Assembly: GCA_030142905.1 (NCBI GenBank)
Contig: JASJOG010000622.1
Location: 1 to 64,000 of the forward strand
Source: Heliopora coerulea
Lineage: Eukaryota; Cnidaria; Anthozoa; Scleralcyonacea; Helioporidae
DNA: 64,000 nucleotides
Direction of reading: 5' to 3'
The notes under the pieces are model-generated. The model made no database searches, was not told the origin of the DNA, and saw nothing but the letters and a program-made list of their open reading frames with translations. A program made the translations under genes and the position numbers. This document shows positions 32,132 through 43,387 of the stretch, one piece after another (within the stretch, counting starts at the first letter, position 1; the number at the start of each line of letters is the position of its first letter).

Positions 32132-35100
32132 AATTTTATGGTCAAGTAGTTTTAAATTTTTCATCATAATTCTATTGTTCATTTGTATTTGTATACATAA
32201 ATGCTTACAGTTTCTTACTGCCATAACTGCACTTCTTGCAAGTAAAGCCTGTCTTCACATTCTCCAGTAGTTCTGAAGATGTTACAATGTGACAAGAGCT
32301 TAACTCTTTTAATTTCAGAACCATCCTCAGCGGATAATATGAAGAATGTGTTTCATGAATTAATCTACACTGCTAAAGTCAACTAGAAAAGTTGACTTAA
32401 ACGTGACTCGAACTCGCATCTTTGGGTCTCCCGACCGCTGCTCTACCAATTGAGCTATCGAGTCAACTATGAACAGTGTGCTCGTTTTATCCACTTTAAA
32501 TGTACGAGAGATTCTTGCGACAACTCAACACTCGATATCCGTGAGGATGTGCAGTGTTTCGATTAAATTTCAGAATCATCCTCAAGTTAACATGACTAAA
32601 ATAATTCATGAATATTTCAGCGGTCCGGTAACCTGAATATGCGAGTTGGAATCCCAACTTTGCTACTTCATTTTAGCAGTGTAGGTAAATTCACGAAATA
32701 TTCTTTTCACTCTTAAATAAAAAGCTTTTATGTTTGCAGTAGCTACTTCGCTTCATTCGTATTTACTTTTTTACTTGCTAACATGTTAGTGAACTACAAT
32801 TTCCTTCGATTACACTGAGATTTACTGAGACAATTGACAACCCTGGTAAAACTGATTCACTCAAAAGAATACAATACTGATACAATGTTACAAGGCTTTT
32901 AATTGCGCTGCTCAGATTTACTTTTGTAAACATTTTTACAATTAAAATACCAGACATATACATTAAGAAATATCCTTTACTGCAGTATCTCCTGAAAACG
33001 TCTCATAAACGGGAAAAATAAGAAAAATAAAACCAAAAACAGATTTAGAATGAAAGAAGCCCGTTCAACTATTCCACACTTTTGAAGGAAAGCGAGAAGC
33101 CTGTTACTAGTATGGGCTTCAAGATGACGTAAATTACCACGTGAATGAGGTAGCAAGGACGTTCGTATGGGCTGCTGACAAGTACTACGGGAACAAGTTG
33201 CACCCTTTCTTCTCCTTGGAGGTTGACCCAAAGTTGCAGTGGCAAAGAGTTTGTTACAGTATTATGAAGGGAATCATGAAATGTTTCTTCAACCTGATGT
33301 ACAGTTTTGTAAGTGGAAGGATAGCGAAGGGTTAACAGGCAAACACTGTACAATGTATCTAAAGTCCATGTTCGTTTGAAAACAGTGCTAAATAACACCC
33401 TCACATAATCCACCAGGCTGCAGTATATGCATTAAAATAGTTCTTTCTTTTCTTTATTTAACAGCAACAAATCGATGACGATGAATTCGACGGAATGTGA
33501 GTTTACGATAGTTGCACTGCAACAAATACCACGTGTATTTTAGCATTTCCTTTGCCCAGCCATAAACGTGTTGGAAGAGAACTTGATCTCCTTTCTGCAA
33601 CAAAATGAAACAAAACATTTATACCAAAAAAATATTGTATTTGCAAAGTTTATAGCTACAGATGCACTAAGCAATGCGAATTTTAAACGTAGTAAATCGA
33701 ACGGCTTCGTGTAAACACGAGAACAACTTCATACGTCAAGCCACGAAACACTTTCCCTCGCTTACTTTGAACAATATATACAGATTGCTGAAAATATTGT
33801 ACAGTCATACTTTAATTTACCTTTTCATATGTCACTGTCATTAACTAAGACATTACCCAAGTGTCATGTCATAAGATATAAACATTCTCTCACTTTTAGA
33901 TTCGGCACAGCGACAGAGGAGTTGTAGTTCCGACAATAACGTGAAAAAGCTCATGAAAGGTACCGTAACGACGAATAGCCAGTTGGTAATTTAAACCATG
34001 TGAAGATTTTATTTCTTTTTGGTCTCTGTAAATACTGAACAGCGTTAATAGGCTCAGCAACTTACAAATCTTGATTTTATTTGTTAAACGAAAACAAAAC
34101 TGTCAAAATGACCCGTTATAGTATCATAGTTTGTAGACATTGTTTTTTGCTCAATAGTCAAGTCACCAAGCAAGGAAGTTAAACACTCAATATTCAGTAT
34201 ATCGTGGTATAAAGTCAACGATTTTATGTAAAGTTGTCTCACATAAATGTCTTAACTTAGCGCCACTACTCGATGTAAAATATCGTAGGTACTGTTCATC
34301 GACAGTGACACAATCTCAAAATAGACTTCTTAAATACTTCTACTTCTTTTCACAAGCTGCTTATATTTAATTTTGCGAAATGAAACGATGCAACGTGCTC
34401 TCTTCAGGTGTTGTAAGTGAAATATGACTAGATATGGTGCTTGCACTATGTTGTCCTGTATTGCATGGGAATTAAAATATACAGGAAAATATGTACAGTA
34501 AATCTCATGTAAATTTATGCACAGCAAAACTATTATCCCGTTTAATGTTAACTTCTTCAAAGCCATGAATAAAAAAGATTTATCTTATCGTCCACCTAAG
34601 TAGTATCAGGTTTTCTTTGTGCATTTCGTCGGTTTTTCAATTCGTTTTATCTTCGGTACGAAAGTCTTGTATATCTGCGGTTAAATATTGAGTACAAATC
34701 TTCATCATAGCACCTTTTACAGAAGTTTCTAACTAAATTTTGGGATAATGTAGAATTTTTAAATTTATTTTACGAGAAAAAATATGTCAATAAATTGCTG
34801 CTATACGACTGGTGATCTACGAGAATGTTCCATTTTTAAGACAGAACGATTCCGGCCATCAAGTGAAAAAAATCTTACTTTAATAAAAGGTCAACTGAGT
34901 AAGATGTTTCAGAGGAAAAGCATACGAAATACCACAAGACCGCTAGTTGTCGTAACTGCATGATACAGGGTTTTGGTTCGAACATTCATTGTTTTAATAT
35001 TGAGAATGGATCTGTTAGCTTTTGTTCAGCTATTGAAGCTATTCTTGCCAAACGTTTTGAAAACAGAATTGAGAATTATTGAACGTTTACCACTTAAAAT

Positions 35101-35318
35101 CCTATCAAGCTATTAAAATACGTTTCACTGCTTTGAAGAATGTGCGCAGGCTGTGGAAACATATAGTTAGCTCCAAGGACAGCAGGAGCTGCTGTTCAGC
35201 TAATTCGATTTCTGCAATTTTCACAAGTGTTTCTATTACTCGTTGGGTGCAAAGTCAAAATATATCGAGATGATAGATAAACGATTGACAAACCCTAACG
35301 TAATAAAAGCGATTTCTA
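32132..35318. other. non-coding stretch with a decayed tRNA-like sequence
   Basis: No frame here looks like a real gene; the longest open frames are random in composition. At 32398-32466 (- strand) a tRNA-like stretch has an A-box-like TAGCTCAATTGGTAGAGC and a T-loop-like AGTTCGAGT, but the stems are incomplete. It looks like a SINE head rather than a tRNA gene. Confidence 0.4.
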
Positions 35319-35395
35319 AGCCCCAGACGGGGATCGAATCCGCCAACCTTCTGATGACCGTGAAACGCTTTTACCATTGAGCTATCAATACTCAG
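35319..35395 (-). repeat. tRNA-like repeat (SINE type)
   Basis: On the - strand: A-box-like GCTCAATGGTAAAAGCG and B-box-like GATTCGATCCCCGTC with CTGAGT/GGGGCTT ends. Just upstream of the 35622 frame, a further fragment (ccatctgagtctttgtag at about 35563) of the same family lies next to its start. Confidence 0.5.
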
Positions 35396-35621
35396 ATGAT
35401 GAGATATGGTGCAAGTTCGACATATGACGATAGATCACTTCTCATCTCAAGCCATCTCCAAGGTCTCAAACTTCTAAAATATAAAATTTCGTCAATATCT
35501 TTGTTGACATATAGTGGCTTTCGCTTTGGTTGCACATATGTCGAACTTGCACCTTAGCTCACCATCTGAGTCTTTGTAGTGGTTTAGTTTAGAGTAAAAA
35601 CCAAAAATTAAAACAAGAAAA

Positions 35622-36220
35622 ATGACAAATCAATTCAAGCAAATAGTTAATGAACTTCCAGATATTGAATGTAAGATAGAACAGCCCATTAAATTTGAAG
35701 AGAAGCCAAACTTGGATGAATACCAATTTGTCGGTACATCATTAGATTTTGAATACATACAAGGATTAACACCAAGTGAAAACAGAGAGTTGGAAGGAGC
35801 ATTAAACCTTCCCCAACCTGCATTACCAGAATCAAGAATAGGTGATAATGGGACATTGCAGCTTCAAGCAGACTATTTGCAAGAGGTGATTAATAAGACA
35901 GAAGAGCAAATAGATAAAAGTACTGATGGAGGAGAAAAGATTGAACTACAAGAAAGAATATCAGGTTTAGAAGAAGCTCGTGATAAGGTAATAGAAAAGA
36001 GAGAAATAGAGGAAGTAAGAGAACAACAATTTGGAGATATAAGTAGATTAGAACGTTTTAAAGAGTAGGCAAAAGAAAACATAGTAGGGGTTTCAGCGAT
36101 AGCTATATCAATCGGGGTTTTATAACAACTATGAGAGTTGGCGCTGGAAAGGCTACATCAAGAGGTGCTCAAGCGACAGGAAAATTTGCAAAAGCTGTTT
36201 ATAATTTGGGTTAAAAGTTA
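35622..36220 (+). pseudogene. coiled-coil/membrane protein of an unclassified virus-like or mobile element, 5' part
   Basis: An ATG at 35622 opens 148 codons. An acidic N-terminal half (IECKIEQPIKFEEKP, YIQGLTPSENRELEGALNLP) precedes a strongly charged helical coiled coil (EVINKTEEQIDKSTDG ... EEVREQQFGDISRLERFKE). After a TAG at 36066, the same frame continues KENIVGVSAIAISIGV, a hydrophobic segment, and after a shift VGAGKATSRGAQATGKFAKA. The probable end lies at 36950-37065, beyond an inserted fold-back repeat. I recognise no catalytic motif. It could belong to a DNA virus-like element; that is inference. Confidence 0.5.
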
Positions 36221-36510
36221 GGAGGGCTAATCGCGCCTCTGTTTAGGGTTGCTTTTTAGCGCGCGGGGTTGAATGAGTCACGAAAAGGCTGCTAGCTAAT
36301 GCTGAAAACACTCGTACGCTAACTCCAGTTAGCAACTGATGAACTTTAATAACTTCGCTGTACATAGGAGACAGATCTAAATGGTCGACGAACAAAAGAG
36401 AGATCTCAGTGTGTCCTGACCTTTTGAGAGACAAAAACGAACTAACTTTTTACTGTCTGTGCTAGGAGAATTATAAGTCACTTATAAATTTCAAAAACAC
36501 GAGAATACTT

Positions 36511-36553
36511 TTTAAAGACATGTTTCGGCAAGACTTATGCCCTCTTCAGTTTA
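36511..36553 (-). ncRNA. hammerhead ribozyme candidate, left arm
   Basis: Same core on the - strand: CTGAAGA, a GGCA/TGCC stem II with one extra G, GAAAC and TGTC. Stem I is shorter (about four pairs) because the outer bases have diverged. Confidence 0.5.
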
Positions 36554-36573
36554 CAGAGTGATGTTTGTAAGGC

Positions 36574-36618
36574 TTTAAACTGAAGATGGCATAAGTCTTG
36601 CCGAAACATGTCTTTAAA
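36574..36618 (+). ncRNA. hammerhead ribozyme candidate, right arm
   Basis: Stem I TTTAAA (36574-36579) pairs with TTTAAA (36613-36618). CTGAAGA (36580-36586) is the conserved core. Stem II is GGCA/TGCC around a seven-base loop. GAAA is followed by CATGU, giving a two-base-pair stem III, and the GTC triplet ends at 36612, the expected cut site. All invariant core positions that I can check are present. The very short stem III is typical of Penelope-type hammerheads. Confidence 0.65.
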
Positions 36619-36949
36619 AGTATTCTCGTGGTCATGAAATTTATAAGTGTTCTATTGTTAACAAGAAGTTTTGGAAGAATTATAAGTATTTATTCATTAG
36701 TATCGGAAATATGTGGGTTAGTAAAAATGACGAAGGAGTGTAAAACGAATGTCCGTGGTAAGATAAACTCATTAGTGCGTGGAAAATTTATATGGGTGTT
36801 CATAAGGTCGTTTCCTTATCAGATTGTGTTGACTACAATCGGTATGCATAAAAACTAAAAATAACAAAATTAAATTAACCCGCAAGGCAATGTTCTAATT
36901 AATTTAAACACGGGATGTTTATAACTAATAATGATGAGGCGCTACAGTT

Positions 36950-37065
36950 TCAAATATTATATCATGGAGTGCTAAAGGTCTTTCTTGGTTAGCATCCAAT
37001 TTGTCGGTGTTAGCATTAGCATTTGCATGGTTTATTTACGATCAATATAAACAGAGAAGAAAATA
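36950..37065 (+). pseudogene. C-terminal membrane segment of the split element protein
   Basis: IISWSAKGLSWLASNLSVLALAFAWFIYDQYKQRRK ends at a stop (residues shown in two parts: a Trp-rich amphipathic stretch, then a hydrophobic helix with a basic tail). The order coiled coil, hydrophobic segment, glycine/basic stretch, membrane helix fits a single protein interrupted by 36230-36940. Confidence 0.45.
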
Positions 37066-37136
37066 AAATATATGTTAATATGCAAATGATGAATAAAACT
37101 TAGATTGAATTATTATCTAGTTTTAGACGGAGTGGA

Positions 37137-37410
37137 ATGGCTACTGTAAAAGGCGATCAAACAAGTCATCTTGTTATTATGAATCCAAACAAGGCATCTC
37201 CTGAAGAATTATATACTGATATTCCAAAGCTAAAAGTGGATAATTGTCTGGTTCCTTGATCTCTTCATTTATCTTTCCAGTTTAAGATTTCAAATATTAA
37301 ACGTGCTTTTATGAAAAATTTGGCTGCTCTGCTACAGAAACGACTGCAAATAAGATTGGCAGGCAAAACAGTGTATGACTGTATTGTTGAGAGTCATTAT
37401 AGAGTATACT
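37137..37410 (+). pseudogene. second frame of the unclassified virus-like or mobile element
   Basis: The ATG at 37137 follows the previous frame by 70 bp on the same strand. MATVKGDQTSHLVIMNP and DIPKLKVDNCLVP precede a TGA at 37257; the same frame continues as LHLSFQFKISNIKRAFMKNL, AALLQKRLQIRLAGKTVYDC, up to an AT-rich repeat. Sheet-rich composition and gene order make a structural (capsid-like) protein possible, but no family is assigned. The rest of the frame is lost at the microsatellite. Confidence 0.45.
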
Positions 37411-37470
37411 GCAGAGTATACTGACCTATATAAAGTATACATTTATAGGATACATATATGAACATATAGA

Positions 37471-37507
<37 letters not shown>
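37471..37507. repeat. (AT)n microsatellite
   Basis: An uninterrupted AT run that marks the break between the virus-like frame and hAT-like sequence. Confidence 0.9.
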
Positions 37508-37510
<3 letters not shown>

Positions 37511-38184
37511 TACAAATATACAGTTTATATATATCAGGGATGTAGCCAGCGAAAAATGAGTGCCGGGTAAAATTAATTTACGGAGAGTGGTGGGGTTTTA
37601 GGTTTCTCCCTCGGAAATTTTTGTAAAGTTGGCGACGGAAGTCTAGATAAAATATTGCAGAAAAATATCATTTATATAATTAAATTACTAATACGTGATT
37701 TTTATAAAATGTTTACAGACTTAGTTACCTTAGAAACTTATAAAATCTTGGTTAAGTAAAGTTTTTATTTCCATTAAATTCAAAACAAATTACAATGTCA
37801 TAAATAATCCGATATTGCGTTGTATAATTAATATTCCTCAACCAGTGACAGTGCACAAGTGACAAACATTATTAAGTCCCAAGTTCACTGTCATCACACG
37901 AACACGTAGATGTTTTAATTACCCAAGCCAACGTTAATAAACAAAACTATATACGGCGTGTCTTTATATATACGGTACGTCTTAATATATCTCTTTTATA
38001 TATACGCAAAAGCACACTGACCCAGTGGCGTAGCTACAGGGGGGCAGGGGAGCGACCGCCTCCCCACTCGACGTTTTGGGTGCCGTTTGTCGGAAAATTT
38101 GGAACCTTGTCGGAAATTCTGAAGCGAACTGGCAAAGTAATTAATTATTCAAACGTATAATATATTTGTACTTTAGAACCATTC

Positions 38185-39002
38185 TTACCAAGAAAGTAAA
38201 TAGTAAATGATACAAATACAATGTCGCTCTTCAGATTCCCGGCCCAAACTTATTATTACACTCCCCAAAATTTTCTTGAGCCGCACAACACAATTTCTGG
38301 TACTTAGCCATCGTGTTGATGAGGGTTGCAGGACTTTAAGTTCTGGTTGATCTAATAATTTCTGGACTGCTACTAAACCAGCTGTACGGATGGCACTGTT
38401 GTCATAGAAATCATACAGTTGACGGATAATTTTTTTTAATTTTTTGACATATCGCATCGCCGGCCTGGATCGCAAGCTAGATTCAATTTGTGTGCTGCAC
38501 AGTGACACCCGACTGCCTGGCACTTTGAATCTCCTGTCTGTGATTCCATCTGCTTGTTGATAATCAATTGAACTGCACTTTTTACTCGGCCTGTCATTAC
38601 TGATGCCCCGTCTATGCCGAGGGCCCGCAATTTCTCATAGCGAAAATGCTTGCTGTCGATGAAGTCGATAACATTTTGCTCAATGTTTTTTCCACTGAGT
38701 GTTATTACTGGGTCTTGTCCTTCTGTGGTCGCAAGAGGTTCGATTATTTTCAGGAATTTCACTGAAATCAAGCCCTCTTTAACATATCTTGCTCTGACAA
38801 TCATCTGCTCCTTCACACTGAAGTCCGTCGTCTCATCAAAAAGTAGAGAGAAATGGTTGGCCTCGAGAAGTTCGTACATTATTTTTGTCTCAATCACTTC
38901 AGACATAGCATAGAGCATTTCCTGTATGGATGTCCTACTCGTATAGTTAGGCCCACTACTTTGATTCAGGGTTACTTCTAGGTACTCCAGCAAATCTAAC
39001 AT
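38185..39002 (-). pseudogene. hAT transposase, catalytic part
   Basis: SLLFDETTDFSVKEQMIVRAR (first catalytic Asp), GIDGASVMTGRVKSAVQL (second Asp) and CHCAAHKLNLA (the C-x2-H motif) are the hAT core blocks, followed by LYDFYDNSA and QPSSTRWLSTR. A frameshift near 38470 separates the two frames. The frame ends near 38185 without the alpha-helical insertion and C-terminal dimerisation domain, so the transposase is truncated. Confidence 0.82.
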
Positions 39003-39005
39003 TGG

Positions 39006-39575
39006 TTATAAATTTGTTGTGTGGGCAATCCTTTGTTTGACCAAATGATACAGGCAAGCGAATGTTTTTGTCATATCAGTAATATAGACGCGTGGCACGA
39101 CTGCAACAGTCACATCGACATGTTGTGTGGCTTCATAGTCCCTTTTAAGAGCTGATTTATGTGCTGCTGAACGTTCATGGTCAGTTACACTTTCCAACCT
39201 CATGGGTTTACACGGCTGTTTGCTCCATATATCCCGATCAAACGGCTTCATACCATGTCGCTGGCTTGACTGGCAAAACATACCCTTCCCGTGCACATAA
39301 ACTAACCAGGGTCTGCCATTTTTCCACGGTTCTTTAAATGAAACTGCGTGCTTTGTTTTTTTCATTTTCATGTTACAATCATCTGGAAGCCTTCGTTTCA
39401 TTGTCACTGTACTTGCTTCCTCAGGTTCAGCGTCAGACTCGGCGACGCCTTTAACTATCTCTTCAGACTCAGCTAAGCCTACGGTTTCAATTACAGGCTG
39501 CGGTTGAGATTCGCAATCACTTGTAGTTTGATTACTTTCTTTTCTCTTAACAGTAAAATATTTCAGTAAAGACAT
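39006..39575 (-). pseudogene. hAT transposase N-terminal zinc-finger part
   Basis: MSLLKYFTVKRK starts the frame. An acidic linker follows, then PWLVYVHGKGMFCQSSQRHG and LESVTDHERSAAHKSALK, a TTF-like zinc finger (C ... H-x4-H) used by this hAT branch to bind DNA. Only a few bases and a stop separate it from the catalytic frame. Confidence 0.75.
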
Positions 39576-39669
39576 GTTGAATAGTTGTAACTATGATCTA
39601 TTCAATTGAGCGATAAACATCCAGTATCGACTCGAGTATCCAGACAAGCAATAGATTTGAAAGTCTAAT

Positions 39670-40386
39670 TTATGAAGGCGACGAAGAGTTCGACAATCAG
39701 GAAATCCCTAATGCCAAGAGGCCCATTATAGAGTCACAGCAGATAAATCGGGAACAAAAGCAATGTACGAGTAATGGAAGGAATCCAACTAATGACAAGA
39801 AGAAACAAAAGGCTAAGAAAAACGAGCAAACAAAGAAAGCACATAAGCCAGGTGAAGAAATAACAACGGAAAAGCCAAAAGCGGAAAATAACAGCGGAAA
39901 GGCAACAGTAGTTGTTGCTGGAGACTCAATCATAAAATATCTAAAAGGTTGGGGATTATCCAACGCTACACGTAATGTATCGGTCAAGTCTTTTTCTTGA
40001 GCAACCGTAAATGATATGTCTGATTTCTTAAAGCCCACTGCACGAAAGCAATTATACATGCAGGCACAAACGATTTACGCCATTCAAGTCATAAAGAAAT
40101 TGCTGCTAAAATTACCGAATTAGCAGAGAATTTTCAAGAGGATTGCAGTCATACTGAAGTCATTATATCATCTTTAGTCACAAGATGTGACAGAGAGAAT
40201 CTTGCAGAGAAGGTAAACGAGACTAATAATATTTTAAAGTCAAATTGCTTGAAGAAAAATCTTGTATTCTTAGATAACAATAATATTAGCCGTTCTCATT
40301 TGAATAGTAGAGGACTGCATTTAAACCGAGAAGATAGTGCTTTGCTCCAAACAAACATTTCACATGTTTTATGCTCGTATCATTGA
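39670..40386 (+). pseudogene. LINE ORF1 with SGNH/esterase-like domain
   Basis: A lysine-rich N-terminal region is followed by VVVAGDSIIKYLKGWGLS (block I, with the Ser nucleophile in GDS), then after a frameshift near 40040 by HAGTNDLRHSSH (block with the Asn), EVIISSLVTRCD and GLHLNREDSALL (the block with the catalytic His). ORF1 proteins of some CR1/L2 LINEs carry such an esterase-like domain. Role in the element: binding or modification during retrotransposition, not established here. Confidence 0.72.
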
Positions 40387-40455
40387 CATGAGGTTGGGTC
40401 GAGGAGGAATCCTAATTATGCCTGCTTAAATATTCCTAAAACAAGGGGTTTTAAA

Positions 40456-41330
40456 ATGGCCATGCTTAATGTAGCTAGCCTTGTAAAACACCTTGATGAA
40501 ATTCGATTATTACTTCTGGATAAGAGACTGGATGTTTTAGCAATTAATGAATCTCGTCTTGACTACACTATTTCCGATGGGGATGTTAGCATTGATGGTT
40601 ATGATATGCTACGTGCTGATCGGGGTAGAAATGGAGGAGGTGTATGCATGTATATAAGATGCCATGTAAATTTTGAGAATTGTCCTGATCTAGTTCCAAC
40701 TGACCTTGAACCTGTTTGTGTGGAAATTAAGCAGGCCAATAGCCAATCTTTTATAGTTTCAAGCATCTATAGACCACCATGTTCCCTTAGTGAAGTGTTT
40801 ACAAAAATTGAGACTAATTAAATCAATTGATGATAAAAATAAAAAATTTTATATTCTGGGAGATTTAAATTGTAATATGCTAGAACCAACTATGTCCACA
40901 ACAAAAAGGCTCAAAGAAATTTTGGAACTATATCAACTTACACAAATAGTTAATAACCCTACACGCATTACTCAGTCTAGCCAATCATTGTTGGGTCTAC
41001 ACCCAACTGGATGACTTGCATAGTATACCTTGGGAAGAAATAAGATTTAAAAGAAATGTAGATGAAATGTGAGAATTGTGGAAATTACGTCCATGCCTGA
41101 AAAAATCATTTTTTCAGGCTCAGTTCATCTTGGAATTAGTGACCACAGCCTCATTTATGCTATTCGGAAAATTAATATAAGACCAAACACTGAACTACAA
41201 GGTTTTCTTGAGTTTAGAAATTTCAAAAATTTTAATGTTTCAAGATTTCTGGATGACTTGCATAGTATACCTTGGGAAGAAATAAGATTTAAAAGAAATG
41301 TAGATGAAATGTGAGAATTGTGGAAAACAT
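40456..41330 (+). pseudogene. LINE ORF2 endonuclease, broken
   Basis: MLNVASLVKHLDEIRLLLLD, VLAINESRLD (catalytic Glu), GRNGGGVCMYIRCHV, SFIVSSIYRPP, FYILGDLNCNM (Asp/Asn) and LGISDHSLIYAI (catalytic Asp/His) are all present. They are spread over three frames, with breaks near 40815, 40985 and 41068. A direct duplication of about 75 bp (41012-41086 and 41250-41324) has been inserted in the frame. Confidence 0.8.
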
Positions 41331-41866
41331 TTTTTGTAAAGGTCTTGGATAAACATGCTCCTATGAGAGTAAAAGGATTAAGAGGAAGGGGCAATGTCCC
41401 TTGGGTGAACCGTGAAGTAAAGGCAAAATTGTTTAAAAGAGATGTTCTTAAGCGTAAAGCAATTTAGACAAATAATGAAGAAGACTGGATACTGTATAGG
41501 TCATCTAGAAATGCAGCTAACATTGCCTCGCGCTGTGCTAAAAAGGATTATTACGCAAATAAATTTACTAACAATAAGCAGAATCCTAAATACGCCTGGA
41601 GAACAATTAACGATATATTAGGTCGAAACAAAAAAACGGACTACGATTAATGAAATTAAATTATCAGGAAAAACAGTTACATCGACCGAGGAATTAGTTG
41701 AGGTTTTTAATGATCATTTTAGTAATATTGGTCTGTGACTTGCTGAGTCTATTCCAAATGACAATAATATCAGTTTTCGAGATTTCATTACTCAGCAATC
41801 TAGTAATGATTTTTCATTTCGGCTATTTCGATTTTTCATTTCGGTGTAACATTAGTCTATACTCTC

Positions 41867-43387
41867 TTGGTTAAATTGTCTACCTCTAAAGCGACTGGAA
41901 TGGATAAAATTTCAGCTAACGTTCTGAAGGTGGCAGCTTCTGCTATTGTACTTTCTCTTACTGAGATTTTTAATATGTCAATTGACACGGATCAATTTCC
42001 TTCTGAGTGGGAAGCTGCAAGAGTTATCCCATTGTTTAAGAAAGGTCAGCGGTGTATGTTGGACAACTACAGGCCGATTTCAATTCCTCCTGTAGTGAGT
42101 AAAATTATGGAAAGAATTTTGTATGACCAAATGTATGAATATTTCAATCAGAAAAATCTTTTTTCAAAACATCAATTTAGCTTTCGACCTGATCATTCTA
42201 CAACTACTACGTTATTGGATTGTACGAACGAATGTTATGCCAACATGGACGGTGGGCTTTATAACTTAGTTGTCTTTCTTGACCTGAAAAAAGCATTTGA
42301 TACAGTTAATCATGAAATACTATTAAGCAAGTTTCAAATGTATGGTTTCCAAAGGAAAGCGATAAATCTCTTGCGTTGCTATTTGACGCACCGAACACAA
42401 AGTTGTCATTTGACTAATATATTCTCTGAGAAGAGAGAAGTCATTTGTGGCATTCCTCAGGGGAGTATACTTGGCCCTCTCTTATTTCTCATCTATATAA
42501 ATGATTTGCCGAACTGCCTTGAATGCACAACTCCTAGAATGTTTGCTGATGATACCAACTTAACGGCAGTAAGCGAAACAATAGGTGAGGTGGAGGAGAG
42601 GGCTGGTGCAGACATGGGTAATGTTCGGAAATGGCTTGGTGCAAATAAGCTCAGTTTAAATATTGCGAAAACTGTATATACTTTGATTGGATCACGACAT
42701 AAAACAAATAATATAGATACCCAACGTGGAGTCAAAACAGACAACCAAATGATCAAAAAAGTAAAAAACACCAAAGTGCTTGGAGTTCAACTAGACGAAA
42801 ATTTGAGTTGGGAAAAGCACGTCAACCATATTAGCGGTAAGATATCATCTGGTATTGGGGTAATTAAAAGGTTAAGGGAATATGTCCAACGAAGTATTTT
42901 GGTGAGGGTTTATAATGCATTAATCCAACCTTATTTTGATTACTGCTGTGAAGTATGGGATACACTTAATAAAGGATTAAGTAAACGTCTACAGAAACTC
43001 CAAAACAGAGCAGCTAGGCTGATCATGAATTTAAAAATTGAACATGGTCAGTCTGTGTTGGCCCGAAAATTCCTAGGTTGGGTAACACTTGAAGAGCGTA
43101 GAACACAAATGAAAGCCAGGTTAATGTACAAAACAGTTAATGGTTTAGCTCCACAAAGATTGTGTAAAGCTTTCCAAAATGTGAATGCAATTCATAATTA
43201 TAAGCTAAGAGGTTCTTCGACAAAGCTTTCTATTCCAAGACCAAAAACAGAATTTTTTAAAAAAAGTTTTAAGTATAGTGGAGCTAAGCTATGGAATCAG
43301 ATACCTAAAGAGATACGAAATTCGGTATCGTATAACTCGTTTTGTAATAAGCTTTCTTCCTCGACCTCAACTTTAGTTCTATCTTAA
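41867..43387 (+). CDS. LINE ORF2 reverse transcriptase
   Basis: An open frame of 506 codons with KATGMDKISANVLKVA, WEAARVIPLFKKG, NYRPISIPPVVSKIMERI, FSFRPDHSTTTTLL, VVFLDLKKAFDTVNHEIL (first Asp), CGIPQGSILGPLLFLIYIND, RMFADDTNLT (catalytic ADD), YTLIGSRHKT, VLGVQLDENLSWEKHV, and a C-terminal FKYSGAKLWNQIPKEIR. The start shown is not a true start, as the protein continues from the broken endonuclease. The RT itself looks intact, so this insertion may be fairly young. Confidence 0.88.
   Translation: MVKLSTSKATGMDKISANVLKVAASAIVLSLTEIFNMSIDTDQFPSEWEAARVIPLFKKGQRCMLDNYRPISIPPVVSKIMERILYDQMYEYFNQKNLFSKHQFSFRPDHSTTTTLLDCTNECYANMDGGLYNLVVFLDLKKAFDTVNHEILLSKFQMYGFQRKAINLLRCYLTHRTQSCHLTNIFSEKREVICGIPQGSILGPLLFLIYINDLPNCLECTTPRMFADDTNLTAVSETIGEVEERAGADMGNVRKWLGANKLSLNIAKTVYTLIGSRHKTNNIDTQRGVKTDNQMIKKVKNTKVLGVQLDENLSWEKHVNHISGKISSGIGVIKRLREYVQRSILVRVYNALIQPYFDYCCEVWDTLNKGLSKRLQKLQNRAARLIMNLKIEHGQSVLARKFLGWVTLEERRTQMKARLMYKTVNGLAPQRLCKAFQNVNAIHNYKLRGSSTKLSIPRPKTEFFKKSFKYSGAKLWNQIPKEIRNSVSYNSFCNKLSSSTSTLVLS

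Larger units (their letters stand above)
36481..36650. repeat. long inverted repeat with two hammerhead-type motifs
   Basis: Arms 36481-36552 and 36577-36650 are nearly perfect reverse complements around a spacer of about 24 bp. Each arm contains a complete CTGAAGA ... GAAAC ... TGTC motif pointing away from the centre, one on each strand. It interrupts the frame that starts at 35622. The transcript of either strand could fold as one long hairpin. Confidence 0.75.
38034..39600 (-). mobile_element. hAT transposon, decayed, right side lost
   Basis: CAGTGGCGTAGCTAC at 38034 is a typical hAT terminal repeat and lies just after the end of a - strand hAT transposase. The other end is not found before the LINE that starts near 39640, so it was probably truncated or pushed apart by that insertion. 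Confidence 0.65.

Noticed and set aside
32270..32345. Another hammerhead at ctgaagatgttac near 32275
   Set aside because: The core start is present but there is no GAAAC and no paired stem II behind it.
33069..33413. Short frames on both strands near 33.1-33.4 kb
   Set aside because: Overlapping on both strands, no motif, no neighbour that supports them.
34330..34566. A 78-codon frame on the - strand
   Set aside because: Isolated, without motif or splice signals.
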